This document shows positions 21,727 to 31,399 of a stretch of 42,556 nt of DNA, one piece after another. Position numbers and translations under genes: made by a program. The stretch spans positions 1 through 42,556 of the forward strand of contig JALGUJ010000031.1 in assembly GCA_029820945.1 (NCBI GenBank). The letters run 5' to 3'. The notes beneath the pieces were generated by a model. That model was not told where the DNA came from and ran no database searches. It saw only the letters and a list, made by a program, of their open reading frames with translations. Position 1 is the stretch's first letter. Each line of letters opens with the position of its first letter. This DNA comes from Candidatus Zipacnadia bacterium (lineage in GTDB: Bacteria; Armatimonadota; Zipacnadia; Zipacnadales; UBA5352).

Positions 21727-24492
21727 TCAGCGAACTGCGAAGCTGCCCGTGGCGGTGATGCCGTAGCCGCCCTCGACACTCACCCGGAACGTGTGCTCCC
21801 CCCTGTCCAGGCGCTCGTCCTCGCACCACCGCACTACAGCCGTCTCGCCCGGCGGCACCTCGACCCTCTTCGCCGCCGGGAACCGCCTGGCCTCCATGAG
21901 CGCGCAATGCACCGTGACCGCGACGGAACCGTCGGAGGCGAAGTTGCGGATGGTCGTCTTGACCTGCCACGGGTCGCTGCGGTCGATGTCGCTGCCCGAG
22001 ACTTCGGCGATGGCGATGGGCAGCTCGCGGTCGGGCAGCACCCGCACCTCGACCGGCAGCGCCGCGGTGGCTGCCGTATCGCCGTCCCGCGCCAGCGCCT
22101 CCGCCCGCAGTTCGGTGCGACCGGCGCTGCGCCCGAGTGGGCGCCACGAGAATGCTACGGTTGCGGCCTCGCCCGCGCCCAGCGACAGCCTCCGCCGCCC
22201 GGGCAGCACGTCGCCCGCCGGAGCGTTCAGGCAGACCTCCACGTCGCGCGGCCGCCCCGAGCAGTTCCAGACCTTCAGCCCCAGCTCGAGGGCTTCCGTG
22301 GGCGCCACCGCAGGCCGGTCGCCGATCAGGGCCAGGCCGAGCTGGCGGGGTGAGCCAGGTCCGGGGGCGATGACGCGCAGCCTGTCCGCCACCCAGTCGT
22401 AGCTACATCCGGTCGCCATCACGTTGACGACCTCGAAGCTCGCCCGATCGAGCTTCACTCCGGCCGGCGCCGGGAAGGACGCATGTCCCTCCTCGTCGGT
22501 CGATGCCGAGGCCACCAACTCCCCGTCCCCCCACCAGCGGCCCGTCACCCGCGCGGTGTGCACGGGCTCGCCGGAGGCGTCGGTGATGCGCACCCGCGCG
22601 ACTGGAGCGTCCTTCCCCTCGACCAGCGACAGTTCATCAACGTGCACAAAGCGGTGGTGCTCGGGCTTCTGCCGGCGCACGCGGCGGAGCTGGTGAGCGC
22701 GGTCGATGCCCCAGCGGTCGTCGAAGAAGCCGGCCTCCACGAAGTAGGCCGCCTCGTAGCATGTAACCGGCGGCTTGTTGTTGACGTTCAGCACGAAGGG
22801 CAGCTCGGACTGGTCGGTGTTGAACACGATGTAGTCGGGGTAGGCCCAGGGCAGCTTCTCGAGGTCGTAGCCCAGAAGCTGCGGGGAGCCGCCGTCGGTC
22901 TTCATGCACAGCCGCCGATTGGCGACCACAAGGTATGTCGCGAACTCGGCCAGCGGGTTAGGGTAGCACATGAGCGCGCCGAACTGCTCGCCTATGTAGC
23001 GGCGGTCGCCGTGCACCAGGTCGCGGATGACCACGCCATCCTCCCGAACGCGCACCGGGAATGGGAACAGAGCGTCGGCGCGCCGCAGCACCCGGCTGCT
23101 ATCGAGGCTGCCAAAGAGCACGATGTTCCTCGACGCCAGGTCGGCGGGACTGAGCTCGTCCTCCGGCACCGCCTCGACGGTCGGGGCGTGCACCATGAAG
23201 TCGTTCCAGCTCCGCGCGAACTGCTGGGCCTCTATCCGGTGGCGCGCCACCTCACCCGCCTCCCCGGCCGTCGCCCACGCGATGACGAAGGGCGACAGGA
23301 ATGCCTGCCCGACCGGCCCGCACATCTCGGGGCGCTTGTAGGGCGCCTCGCGCTCGCCGCGGAGCCGCCAGCCGACGACCGCACCCGCCGCGTCCGTGTC
23401 CGCCTGCAGCGTTACGGTCTCGGGCGGGCCCTGGTAGCAGGGGAAGCCGTCGGCGTAGACCCGCACGGTCGCCGCCTCTGACAGCGGGCTGGCGGCCAGA
23501 TACAGCGTGAAGGCCTGCAGGTTCTCCGTCGTGGCGGCCACATTCTCCCCATCCGCGTGGACCTCCAGGCTTCCCGACAGGCCCTCGATGAGCAGGTCCT
23601 CGATGCGACCCCAATAGAGGCGGCCGTGGGGCAGGATCGGGGTCTGGATGCGGAAGCCCGCGGTGCCGTCGATGCGCCGACGCCCCAGGAAGAAGCCGTA
23701 GATGGCGCGGTAGTCCGTGCCCCGGCCGTGGCCCAGCGTGGGGTTGAAGATGAGGTGGTAGTCGTAGCCCGCGGGGTCCTCGGCGTACAGCTCGGAGAGG
23801 CGCCGCCACAGCCGCAGGCCGTTCTCCGGCAGCACGGTGCTATCGCCGCCGTCCACGATGTGGCCGATGGCGCCCCACCTGCCTCGCTCGGCCCAGTACA
23901 GCGGCGACGCGGCCTGCAGCAGCGGCCGGCGGAACTCCTCGATCAGGTCGCGGCAGTCCGTGCGGGCGTACCAGTGGTGGTGCCAGAGGCGAAAGTCCGT
24001 CCAGCCGTCCACGCCCATGACGGCGGCGAAGACGTCCGGGTGGCGCAGGCCCTGGCGCAGCGCTCCGGTCCCACCCATCGAGCCGCCGGTCATGTAGATG
24101 CGGTCGCGATCCAGGCCGAAGCGCGCGATGGCGTCCTCCACCACTCGCAGCGTCTCGATGTCGCCAACGCCCTCGTAGAAGTTCGGGCCACGTGCATTAA
24201 GGTGGATGAGTACCCAGCCGTGCTCCTCCGCCCACTGTCGCTGGAAGCTCGAGAAGCTGGTGCTCACCCGCCAGCCGTAGCCGTGGCCGTGCAGCACCGC
24301 CGGATAGCCCGCCTCGTCGGGGGGAGGTGACTCGGGCAGGTAGACGCCATAGGCCTGGATCGAGTCATCCAACGGCGAGCGGTACTCGACCACACGTGAC
24401 ACCCCCTCCCCCGCCGCCGGCGCCACGGCAAGCACCAGCAGCAGCCCGAGCCTCACGAGTCGTCGGCTATGCGTCCGTCCCCCTCGTGGCAT
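21727..24492 (-). CDS. Large secreted alpha/beta-hydrolase esterase with C-terminal beta domains
   Basis: The protein has 921 residues. The signal peptide is at 1-28 (RRLVRLGLLLVLAVAPAAG). An alpha/beta-hydrolase (feruloyl-esterase or prolyl-oligopeptidase-like) domain follows: LHGHGYGWR, then the nucleophile elbow TGGSMGG with S138, then DGGDSTV and LGHGRGT as probable acid and His regions. The middle and C-terminal parts are beta-rich, ending in two Ig-like or adhesion-type domains (about 720-921). AGGGGAG precedes the ATG; the start overlaps the transglutaminase gene by 26 bp. Probably hydrolyses an extracellular polysaccharide ester or peptide. Confidence 0.82.
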   Translation of the reverse strand: MPRGGRTHSRRLVRLGLLLVLAVAPAAGEGVSRVVEYRSPLDDSIQAYGVYLPESPPPDEAGYPAVLHGHGYGWRVSTSFSSFQRQWAEEHGWVLIHLNARGPNFYEGVGDIETLRVVEDAIARFGLDRDRIYMTGGSMGGTGALRQGLRHPDVFAAVMGVDGWTDFRLWHHHWYARTDCRDLIEEFRRPLLQAASPLYWAERGRWGAIGHIVDGGDSTVLPENGLRLWRRLSELYAEDPAGYDYHLIFNPTLGHGRGTDYRAIYGFFLGRRRIDGTAGFRIQTPILPHGRLYWGRIEDLLIEGLSGSLEVHADGENVAATTENLQAFTLYLAASPLSEAATVRVYADGFPCYQGPPETVTLQADTDAAGAVVGWRLRGEREAPYKRPEMCGPVGQAFLSPFVIAWATAGEAGEVARHRIEAQQFARSWNDFMVHAPTVEAVPEDELSPADLASRNIVLFGSLDSSRVLRRADALFPFPVRVREDGVVIRDLVHGDRRYIGEQFGALMCYPNPLAEFATYLVVANRRLCMKTDGGSPQLLGYDLEKLPWAYPDYIVFNTDQSELPFVLNVNNKPPVTCYEAAYFVEAGFFDDRWGIDRAHQLRRVRRQKPEHHRFVHVDELSLVEGKDAPVARVRITDASGEPVHTARVTGRWWGDGELVASASTDEEGHASFPAPAGVKLDRASFEVVNVMATGCSYDWVADRLRVIAPGPGSPRQLGLALIGDRPAVAPTEALELGLKVWNCSGRPRDVEVCLNAPAGDVLPGRRRLSLGAGEAATVAFSWRPLGRSAGRTELRAEALARDGDTAATAALPVEVRVLPDRELPIAIAEVSGSDIDRSDPWQVKTTIRNFASDGSVAVTVHCALMEARRFPAAKRVEVPPGETAVVRWCEDERLDRGEHTFRVSVEGGYGITATGSFAVR

Positions 24493-26821
24493 CCAGCTCC
24501 CCTTCGCTCGAGAAGATCAGCTCCCTGAGACGCCGCAGGGCGTCCTCAGTCGCTGCGGCCGCGCCCTCCCCTGGCGTCGCCGGAGCGAAGCGCGCCTGCA
24601 CATAGTGCTCCGTCACCACCGCCAAGTCCTCCACCAGGGCGGGGGCCCGCCGTCCGGCGATCTGGACGAACTCCCAGGGCGCGGCCGAGGCAGGGCGCCC
24701 CACCCCCCTACCCGCCAGCCAGCGCAGCGCCTGCGCGTAGGCGTACAGGATGCGCTCGCGCGCGTCCGCGCCCGGCCTGAGCGGTCGGATACGCCGCCGG
24801 CTCCAGCGCGCGACCAGCAGAGCAGCTAGCGTGATGATCAGCAGCGTGAGGACAACCGCCACCACCTTGATGGCGTGTCGCCCGACCCACGAGCCCACAG
24901 CACGGAGCGCATCCCCGATGCCCGATAGGCCCTTGCGCATCCCCTGCGCGACAGCGCCCTCGTCCGGCTCCTGGGCGGGCGTCGGGTCGAAGTCGATCCA
25001 TCCGGCGGTGGGGAGGAAGACCTCGACCCACGCGTGCGCGTCCTGGTCGCGGATCTCGAAGACCGCCCGCGACGGCTTGTACTCGCCGGCCGTGAAGCCG
25101 GTGACCAGCCGGGCAGGGATGCCGAGGCTGCGCAGCATCACCGCCATGGCTGAGGCGTAGTGGTTGCAGTAGCCCGCCCGGCTAATGAAGAGGAAATGAT
25201 CAACGAAGTCCATGCCCTCGGGCAGCTCAGGCGCCTGGAGATCGTACTCGTACGTGCGGCGCAGATGGCCCTCGATGGCCATGGCGACGGGCGCGGGGCC
25301 CTCTGCCCCGGTCTCCTGCGCGATCTTGCGTGCGAGCCGCCGCACCCGCTCGGGCAGGGACGCGGGAAGCTGCAGGGCGTTCTCCATGGAGACGTGACTC
25401 ACGGGCCTGCTGCCCGGCGGCGCCGACACCGCAGAGGGCAAGGCGATCTCAGCCGAGTAGGTGTCCCCAGGAACCAGATGGCCATTGAAGGCCACCATCC
25501 CCGACCGGTCAACACGCAGTGATGGGACGTCGGCCCGGATGGTCCGAGCGCACCACGGGATGGGCATCACCCCCAGGAAGCCGTAGCCGACGGTCAGCTC
25601 GACGTCGAGCGGACTGGTCACCTCGGGGGCGAGGCCGAGTTCCCGCATAGGAGGCATCCGCCACGTCCCGTCTTGAGCGCGAATGCGCTCCCAGGTGCGC
25701 TCATTCTGTCGCCAGGACCTGCCGTCGTAGATCTCGTAGACGGCCGTGCGCACCTTCACGGGGGCCTCTGACTTCATCACCAGCATTAGCCGGTCCCGAG
25801 GCTTCGGTGCGGGTACGCCCAGTTGCAGCGACCAGTCCGCGAAGTGCGGGCTCTCGCCCTCCCGGATCATCAGCCTCGCCAGCCGCCACGCAAGCTGGCG
25901 CCTCAGCCATCGCCCGGCGGTGTTCGACGGCTCGATCCGGGTGGCGACGGCGGCGATGATCGTGGCCGCGACTGCCGCAGCCAGGATCAGGCTCAGGCGG
26001 GAGTTGACGGTCGGCCGCCACCGCCCGCCCCGCACCCGCTCGCGGGGGATGACCTCATCGACCCGCCGCCTGCGCTCCTCCATGTGCTCCCCGGCCAGCA
26101 GCACGAGAGTGCCGCCCATTGTTAGGGCAGTGCCCACGACCGCTGCCAGCGTCGGCGCGCTGATGAGGATCAGCAGAAGCCCCGAGTACGCCGGCAGCGC
26201 CGTGAGGGTCAGGTCGCGCAGGTTGCGGAGCGAAAAGGCGCGGAACGCCATCACCCAGTAGAAGAGGGCGACGAGCGTGCCATAGCTCAGCGCCAGACCC
26301 GCCACCGCCACGCCGCCCGTGAAGACGCCCAGCCGCCACTGGATTATGCCCAGAATCAATGCCGAGAAGAACGCAATCTGGTTCGGCCACAGTCGCGGAA
26401 AGGTGCTGAAGTGTAGCCGCCAGACCAGTGGGAAGGCGGCGAGCACGATCACGCCAAGCTCGATCACCAGCAGCGTACTACCGATCAGCGCGGTCGAGGC
26501 CAGAATGGGGCCGAGCATGGTCATCCAGCCCGCGACCATCAGACCGAGCCAGCGCCGCCTCTCCTCTGGGGTCTCGGAGGGCGGCCGGAACGGCTCCGGC
26601 CGGAGCAGGTCCGCCATCGCATCAGGTGGGTACTCAAGGCCGAAGAACCCGGCGAACCGGCATAGGAGGATCACGGCGAGTCCCCAGCGCCGGATGCTCT
26701 CGCGCGTCAGAGACGGCGGCTCAACGCGCCGGAGGCCGGGACGCCCGGGTATCTGTCCGCCAGGTGGTTCCAGCCCGAGGTACTCGCCGATGCGTGTGAG
26801 AATCGCCCTGAGGGCAGGCAC
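24467..26821 (-). CDS. TgpA-like membrane protein with transglutaminase domain
   Basis: A 784-residue protein. Several N-terminal membrane helices (about residues 45-280) precede an extracytoplasmic transglutaminase-like domain with the triad C552 (AGYCNHYASAM), H596 (DAHAWVEV) and D612 (WIDFDPTP). One further membrane helix near residues 650-670 and a cytoplasmic DUF4129-like tail follow. The GTG start at 26821 directly follows the DUF58 stop. This architecture is that of TgpA/DUF3488 proteins usually encoded with DUF58 and MoxR. A periplasmic peptidase or transglutaminase activity is expected from the triad. Confidence 0.9.
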   Translation of the reverse strand: MPALRAILTRIGEYLGLEPPGGQIPGRPGLRRVEPPSLTRESIRRWGLAVILLCRFAGFFGLEYPPDAMADLLRPEPFRPPSETPEERRRWLGLMVAGWMTMLGPILASTALIGSTLLVIELGVIVLAAFPLVWRLHFSTFPRLWPNQIAFFSALILGIIQWRLGVFTGGVAVAGLALSYGTLVALFYWVMAFRAFSLRNLRDLTLTALPAYSGLLLILISAPTLAAVVGTALTMGGTLVLLAGEHMEERRRRVDEVIPRERVRGGRWRPTVNSRLSLILAAAVAATIIAAVATRIEPSNTAGRWLRRQLAWRLARLMIREGESPHFADWSLQLGVPAPKPRDRLMLVMKSEAPVKVRTAVYEIYDGRSWRQNERTWERIRAQDGTWRMPPMRELGLAPEVTSPLDVELTVGYGFLGVMPIPWCARTIRADVPSLRVDRSGMVAFNGHLVPGDTYSAEIALPSAVSAPPGSRPVSHVSMENALQLPASLPERVRRLARKIAQETGAEGPAPVAMAIEGHLRRTYEYDLQAPELPEGMDFVDHFLFISRAGYCNHYASAMAVMLRSLGIPARLVTGFTAGEYKPSRAVFEIRDQDAHAWVEVFLPTAGWIDFDPTPAQEPDEGAVAQGMRKGLSGIGDALRAVGSWVGRHAIKVVAVVLTLLIITLAALLVARWSRRRIRPLRPGADARERILYAYAQALRWLAGRGVGRPASAAPWEFVQIAGRRAPALVEDLAVVTEHYVQARFAPATPGEGAAAATEDALRRLRELIFSSEGELDATRGTDA

Positions 26822-28075
26822 TCAGAACACCCCCACGGCCCGGCCGCCGCGGGCGCCGACGATCGTGAGCGCCTCGGCGATGTCCTCCGGCCGGTGCACG
26901 ACCCCGACGCCGATGCCCGCTGCCTGCACGGCCTCCCTGACGCGCCTGGGCGCGGTGAAGAAGCGCTCATCGGCGTCGAGAACCCGTCCCTCAACGACCA
27001 GCAAGGTCACTGACCCGCCGCTGCCGACGTTGCCCGTGATGACCGGGATGAGCGACTCCTCCGCGGCGGTCGTGATGATGAACACCGAGGCGCCGCGGGG
27101 CACGGAGCGAAGCTGGCGAGCCAACGCCTCGGAGAAGCTCGTCCGCTGCGTCGGCCTGGCCTCCGCGAGGGCGATCATGATGCGCTGCAGGTGCGGCTGC
27201 CCCGCTCCCGTCCGCGTTACGTCGACCGGCAGCCCGTCGCCCACCACGGCCACCGAGCGCTGCTCGGCCAGCCCGGCGCGCGCGATGGAGGCGGCGGCCG
27301 AGACCGCCGTCTCGAGCGTGCTCTGCGCGCCCCCACCGTAGTGGTTGCTCGCGGCCATGTCGAGGTGGATGGACATGACGTCATGGCGCAGCGGCTCGTA
27401 CTCCTTCACCGCCAGCTCCCCGACATGCGCGGTGACCTTCCAGTGCACGTGGCGCAGGTCGTCTCCCGGCGTGTGTTCGCGGATGCCCCGGAACTCCCCG
27501 TGGTCCCGCCGTGCCCGCGGCCCGCGGCCGGTGGCGCGCCCGAGGCCCCTCTGCCACGTCGCGACGCGCGGCAGGTCGTAGGCACGTGGAAAGACCAGCA
27601 GCTCGGCCGGGGCGCCCTGCTCGGCTCGCCGCTCGAACATCCCGATGGGGTCCGTGTCGATCAGCAGCGGCGGGCCCAGCCGGTAGCGGCCGCGCGTGGC
27701 CGGCCTCAGCTCCAGGCCGAAGTCAAGCTCTGACGCGGGAGGCATCGGCGGCAGGAGCACGCGCGCGACATCTCCCACGCCCTCTACCGTCAGATTCTCC
27801 GCGGCCAGCTCGACGGCCGCTGAGCTGATCGTGATGCCGCCCACGGACGAGACGCCGAGGGTGACGGTGATCGGCGCACCCGCGACCGCCTTGGCTACGG
27901 GTGGCCGCATCCATAGCCGAAGTCGCGCCAGGGCGAGCTGCGAGAGCAGGAAGGCAATGAGGATCACGGCGATGCAGACGCCGGCGAGCACGTACAGAGC
28001 CGTGGCGTCATTCATGAAGCCGGCGGTCGCGAAGACCAGCGCGGCGAAGACGAAGATCCTGAAGTTCCGGCTCAT
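26822..28075 (-). CDS. DUF58 protein with two N-terminal membrane helices
   Basis: The protein has 417 residues: two hydrophobic helices near the N-terminus (about 6-45), a beta-rich stretch, then the DUF58 signature GIREHTPGDDLRHVHWKVTA followed by LAVKEYEP and a vWA-like C-terminal part. The ATG at 28075 has GGGGGAG upstream; a longer in-frame extension to 28222 lacks any domain. DUF58 proteins are regular partners of MoxR ATPases and TgpA-like proteins and may act as substrate-presenting or assembly factors. It is in the same operon as both. Confidence 0.92.
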   Translation of the reverse strand: MSRNFRIFVFAALVFATAGFMNDATALYVLAGVCIAVILIAFLLSQLALARLRLWMRPPVAKAVAGAPITVTLGVSSVGGITISSAAVELAAENLTVEGVGDVARVLLPPMPPASELDFGLELRPATRGRYRLGPPLLIDTDPIGMFERRAEQGAPAELLVFPRAYDLPRVATWQRGLGRATGRGPRARRDHGEFRGIREHTPGDDLRHVHWKVTAHVGELAVKEYEPLRHDVMSIHLDMAASNHYGGGAQSTLETAVSAAASIARAGLAEQRSVAVVGDGLPVDVTRTGAGQPHLQRIMIALAEARPTQRTSFSEALARQLRSVPRGASVFIITTAAEESLIPVITGNVGSGGSVTLLVVEGRVLDADERFFTAPRRVREAVQAAGIGVGVVHRPEDIAEALTIVGARGGRAVGVF

Positions 28076-28258
28076 TGGCTCCCCCTCTCCGCTCGTGCCG
28101 GCCATGCTCCTCCGATCAACCTGCAGGGAGCCCGGCGGAACTCCGCCCCACGCGTGTCGCCCTTCGGCGGACAGGTGGGATAGGCACCCCGGGCCTACTG
28201 AACGGACTACATCGGTGGCCACGGGGCCGCGACCAACTCGGAGGCACCGTAGTTGGCC

Positions 28259-29227
28259 CTAGCTCGGCACGGGGGTATTCGCGAGCAGGGCCTCGACCAC
28301 GTCGGCGCCCGTGACGCCGTTGACACGGGCCTCGGGGCGCGGGATCAGCCGGTGCGCCAGCGCGGCGCGGCCGATCGCCTTGATGTCGTCGGGGCCGACG
28401 AAGCTGCGGCCGTCGATGGTCGCCAGCGCCTGCGCGCTACGCACCAGCGCCAGACTCCCGCGCGGCCCCGCGCCGAGATAGAGGTCGCTGGAACTGCGCG
28501 TCCCCTCGATCAGGTCGAGCACGTAATCGTAGATCTCCTCGGAGACGTGGCAACCGGCCGCCGCGCGCTGCACGGCCGCGACATCGGACGCGCTTGCGAC
28601 GGGCTCCAGGTCCTGAACCGGGTGGCCGAGCAACTGCTCTCGCACGATCTGCTTCTCCTCATTGCGCTGTGGGTAGCCGATCGAGAAGCGCAGCAGGAAG
28701 CGGTCGAGCTGGGACTCGGGCAGCGGGTAGACGCCCTCGTACTCAATTGGGTTCTCGGTGGCGATGACCATGAAAGGCTGCGGCAGCGAGTAGGTGACGC
28801 CGTCCACCGTGACCTGCCGCTCCTCCATTGCCTCCAGCAGGCTCGACTGCGTGCGCGGCGAGGCACGGTTAATCTCGTCCGCGAGCACGATATTGGCGAA
28901 GATCGGCCCGGGGCGGAAGACGAACTCGCCCTGCTTCTGGTCATAAATGGATACGCCCGTGACGTCGGTGGGGAGCAGGTCGGGGGTGAACTGGATACGC
29001 CGGAAGTCGCCGCCGATGGATGCGGCCAGGGACCTGGCCAGCATCGTCTTCCCCACGCCGGGCACGTCCTCCAGCAGCACGTGGCCGCGGGCGATCATAG
29101 CCACGAGCACGCGCTCCACCGCCTCGCGCTTGCCGATGATCACCCGCTCCACGTTGCCGGCGATACGATCGCAGACAGCGGCCGCCTCACCCACCGCCAT
29201 GACAGTCTCCGCCATCAGCTTCACCAT
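28259..29227 (-). CDS. MoxR-family AAA+ ATPase
   Basis: A 322-residue AAA+ protein with Walker A EDVPGVGKTM (K60), Walker B VLADEINRASP (D117, E118), sensor 1 IATENPIEYEG and the MoxR lid with LGAGPRGSLALVRSAQALA. The start at 29227 follows AGGAG closely, and an ATG at 29215 is an alternative. It is 14 nt from the upstream TIM-barrel gene and 183 nt from DUF58; that gap holds no recognisable gene. MoxR proteins act as chaperone-like ATPases for maturation of metal-binding vWA or envelope proteins. Confidence 0.94.
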   Translation of the reverse strand: MVKLMAETVMAVGEAAAVCDRIAGNVERVIIGKREAVERVLVAMIARGHVLLEDVPGVGKTMLARSLAASIGGDFRRIQFTPDLLPTDVTGVSIYDQKQGEFVFRPGPIFANIVLADEINRASPRTQSSLLEAMEERQVTVDGVTYSLPQPFMVIATENPIEYEGVYPLPESQLDRFLLRFSIGYPQRNEEKQIVREQLLGHPVQDLEPVASASDVAAVQRAAAGCHVSEEIYDYVLDLIEGTRSSSDLYLGAGPRGSLALVRSAQALATIDGRSFVGPDDIKAIGRAALAHRLIPRPEARVNGVTGADVVEALLANTPVPS

Positions 29228-29241
29228 CCGCTCCTGACCAG

Positions 29242-30060
29242 CTACCCGGTCGCCCGGGCGATGTACTCGCGCAGCACCTGCGCGTCGTGCGGCAGCACCA
29301 CCTCGGCCTCTAGCGCCCTGATCCACTCGCCCGAGAGCGACCCCTTGTAGTCGATCGTCGCCAGCAGCCTGATCGCCTCGTCGTGCGGGATGTCGCCCTC
29401 GCCCATCAGCGCCAGCTCCCAGCCGGCGGGCCCGTTCTCCTCCGGCCGCGTTCCGTCGTGGACGTGGCAGTGGCGCACGAACTCCCTGACGTTGCTGAAG
29501 GCCGTCTCAATCGACTCCCCGTGGCGGTACGGGTGCATGATGTCCCAGTTGATGCACACATTGGGGTGATCGGCCATGCGTACGGTCTCGGCGGCGTCGC
29601 TGGAGAGGCTGTAGGCGTCGTGCGTCTCGAGACACAGGTAGACGCCACGGTCCGCGGCGTGTTCTCCGCACTCGTGCAGAGCGCCCGCCACGACCTTCTT
29701 GGCGTCGTCGAACGTCATGCCCTCGGGCGTCATGCCGCCGAACACTCGGATGTTCTGGGCACCCAGGTCAGCGCAGAGGTCGCAGTACTGCTTCGTCAGG
29801 TCAATGCTCTCCTGCAGCTCATGGTCGCTGGCAAGGGCGTAGCGGCGTGAGGTCGCGATCGTGGTAAGCTCGACGCCGCAACTGGCGAACTGCTGCCTGA
29901 TGGCCCCGCGCTCGCCCTTGGTGGTGTCCAGCTCGATGCCGTGGGCGTGGTCGGCCTCACAGCGCGGCTCGATGGCGTCGTAGCCGTAGCGCACTGCGGC
30001 GGTCAGGTGCTCCTCGAGCGACCACTCCGGCGCCACGAAGGTCATGAAGCTAATCTTCAT
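29242..30060 (-). CDS. Sugar phosphate isomerase/epimerase-like TIM barrel
   Basis: The protein has 272 residues in the xylose-isomerase-like (AP-endonuclease-2) superfamily. The expected metal-ligand sites are LCLETHDAY (Glu), NWDIMHPYRHGE (Asp and His), CHVHDG (His) and SLSGEW (Glu). The start at 30060 begins MKISFMTF on the first strand, 8 nt after the DNA glycosylase stop and 14 nt before the MoxR start. It is probably in the long minus-strand operon, though its link with MoxR is not obvious. Substrate unknown. Confidence 0.9.
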   Translation of the reverse strand: MKISFMTFVAPEWSLEEHLTAAVRYGYDAIEPRCEADHAHGIELDTTKGERGAIRQQFASCGVELTTIATSRRYALASDHELQESIDLTKQYCDLCADLGAQNIRVFGGMTPEGMTFDDAKKVVAGALHECGEHAADRGVYLCLETHDAYSLSSDAAETVRMADHPNVCINWDIMHPYRHGESIETAFSNVREFVRHCHVHDGTRPEENGPAGWELALMGEGDIPHDEAIRLLATIDYKGSLSGEWIRALEAEVVLPHDAQVLREYIARATG

Positions 30061-30068
30061 CGGTCGGC

Positions 30069-30737
30069 TCACCTTCTCTCGAATTCTACGGGCGCGCCGG
30101 CCCTCGGCGGCCTGGAGACCCACGGGGAGCCGGGCATGAGGTACCGCAGCAGCAGCTCCTCGCCCCTGCCCCTCGCCAGCCCGATGCGCGTGGTCACCGC
30201 CACCTCTACAGGCGGGTCGGGGGCGCGAGCGACGAACAGGTCCCCGCCCGCGAGTCCCGGGCGCGTGGTATCCCTACGGTTGTGCTCCAGCGTCACGCCG
30301 AACGCCTCTGCGAGTTTCGCCGGACCGCTGCAGAGGTCCTTCAGGCGCTCGCGGCCGCGCCGCCTGCGCATCTCCTCGATTCCCGCCGCCGGCATGGCGG
30401 CGCGCAGCAGCACGGCCTCCGGCACGCCCTCAGGCGCGGTGACCAGGTTGATGCACAGGTGCATCCCGTAGATCTGATAAACATAGATCGTACCGGGAGG
30501 GCCGAACATCGGATCGTTGCGCTCGGTGCGGCCGCGAGCAGCGTGGCAGCCGGGGTCGCCCTCGCACAGGTACGCCTCGGTCTCCACCAGCTCGCCGACG
30601 ATGGTCGCCTGCGCCGTGCGATGGACCAGCAGGCACCCCACCAACTCCCGCGCGACCTGCCTGGTCGGCCGGAGGTAGAAGTCACGCGGCAGCGGCCTGA
30701 GGGCCTCGGCTTCGGGTCGCGTCAGAGACCAGTCCAT
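30069..30737 (-). CDS. 3-methyladenine DNA glycosylase (AAG/MPG family)
   Basis: A 222-residue protein closely matching the family. LVETEAY carries catalytic E54 and intercalating Y56, followed by H65, and GPPGTIYVYQIYGMHLCINLV and LCSGPAKLAEAFGV are the other family blocks. It excises alkylated purines such as 3-methyladenine and hypoxanthine in base excision repair. The start at 30737 is the first Met with the complete N-terminal helix. It heads the minus-strand run, 8 nt before the TIM-barrel gene. Length and motifs are complete. Confidence 0.95.
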   Translation of the reverse strand: MDWSLTRPEAEALRPLPRDFYLRPTRQVARELVGCLLVHRTAQATIVGELVETEAYLCEGDPGCHAARGRTERNDPMFGPPGTIYVYQIYGMHLCINLVTAPEGVPEAVLLRAAMPAAGIEEMRRRRGRERLKDLCSGPAKLAEAFGVTLEHNRRDTTRPGLAGGDLFVARAPDPPVEVAVTTRIGLARGRGEELLLRYLMPGSPWVSRPPRAGAPVEFERR

Positions 30738-30934
30738 GTTGGCACCCGACTGATGCCGGGTATCATCCCAATGCGAAGCAACCAGTGGGGAAAGCCGGAA
30801 CGGACGGAGCGCGGCATCGAGTTAGGTCGCACGTTCGCCGACAGCCTGACTTCTCCCTCCGTGCCTCTGGCTGGTCCGGCGAAACGGACAGCGCCTACCG
30901 ACAAAGGTGGGCGCTGTCACCATACCCGGATGTG

Positions 30935-31399
30935 TCAACGAATGCGGCTGGTAGTCCTCCTGTTGACCCGGCTGCTGCGGGCTTGCCCCCGGCTGCCCAT
31001 CCTTGATGCCGCCACGCCACTGCCCGCAATCTCGCTCCCGGCGCCGCACAGCGCTCGCCCGCCGCCGTCCAGCGCTCTGAAGACGATAGGCGCGCGCCTC
31101 TGCACGGGATCCTCCTCAGCCACCACCCACGCGAGCAAATCACGCGCGAGCCGCGGTCTTCGCCCCAGCACCTCAGCACAGCTCTTCAGGTAGGCCTGCT
31201 CCACCTCGAGCTTCGCGCTCTCCGGCTCCGCGTGCTCAAGCAGCAGCACCGCGACCGCATCGAGGCAGGAGCGCAACTGCTCCTGGCGCAGGTCAGTGAC
31301 ATGCCAGTTCTCCGCGGCGGCCGCCATCGTGGCGCACCCATCGAACAGGATGACGGCTACCACCAGAAGCGAGCTCCCCGCCTGCGTCTTCACCAGCAA
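30935..31399 (-). CDS. Hypothetical secreted protein (uncertain)
   Basis: This 154-residue frame starts at TTG 31399 (a GTG at 31393 is equally possible). It opens with a convincing export signal: a Lys, then SSLLVVAVILFDGCATMAAAA. A short amphipathic helical domain follows, with LRSCLDAVAVLLLEH and YLKSCAEVLGRRPRLARDLLAWVV, and two Cys that could form a disulfide. The last 40 or so residues are Arg/Ser-rich run-through without structure. No ribosome site is obvious and no family is recognised. It is the only plausible gene in 30738-31564; otherwise that stretch shows nothing definite. Confidence 0.35.
   Translation of the reverse strand: MLVKTQAGSSLLVVAVILFDGCATMAAAAENWHVTDLRQEQLRSCLDAVAVLLLEHAEPESAKLEVEQAYLKSCAEVLGRRPRLARDLLAWVVAEEDPVQRRAPIVFRALDGGGRALCGAGSEIAGSGVAASRMGSRGQARSSRVNRRTTSRIR

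Noticed and set aside
22483..23481. 332-residue plus-strand frame inside the esterase region
   Set aside because: The minus strand holds a signal peptide, GGSMGG elbow and beta domains; the plus frame has none.
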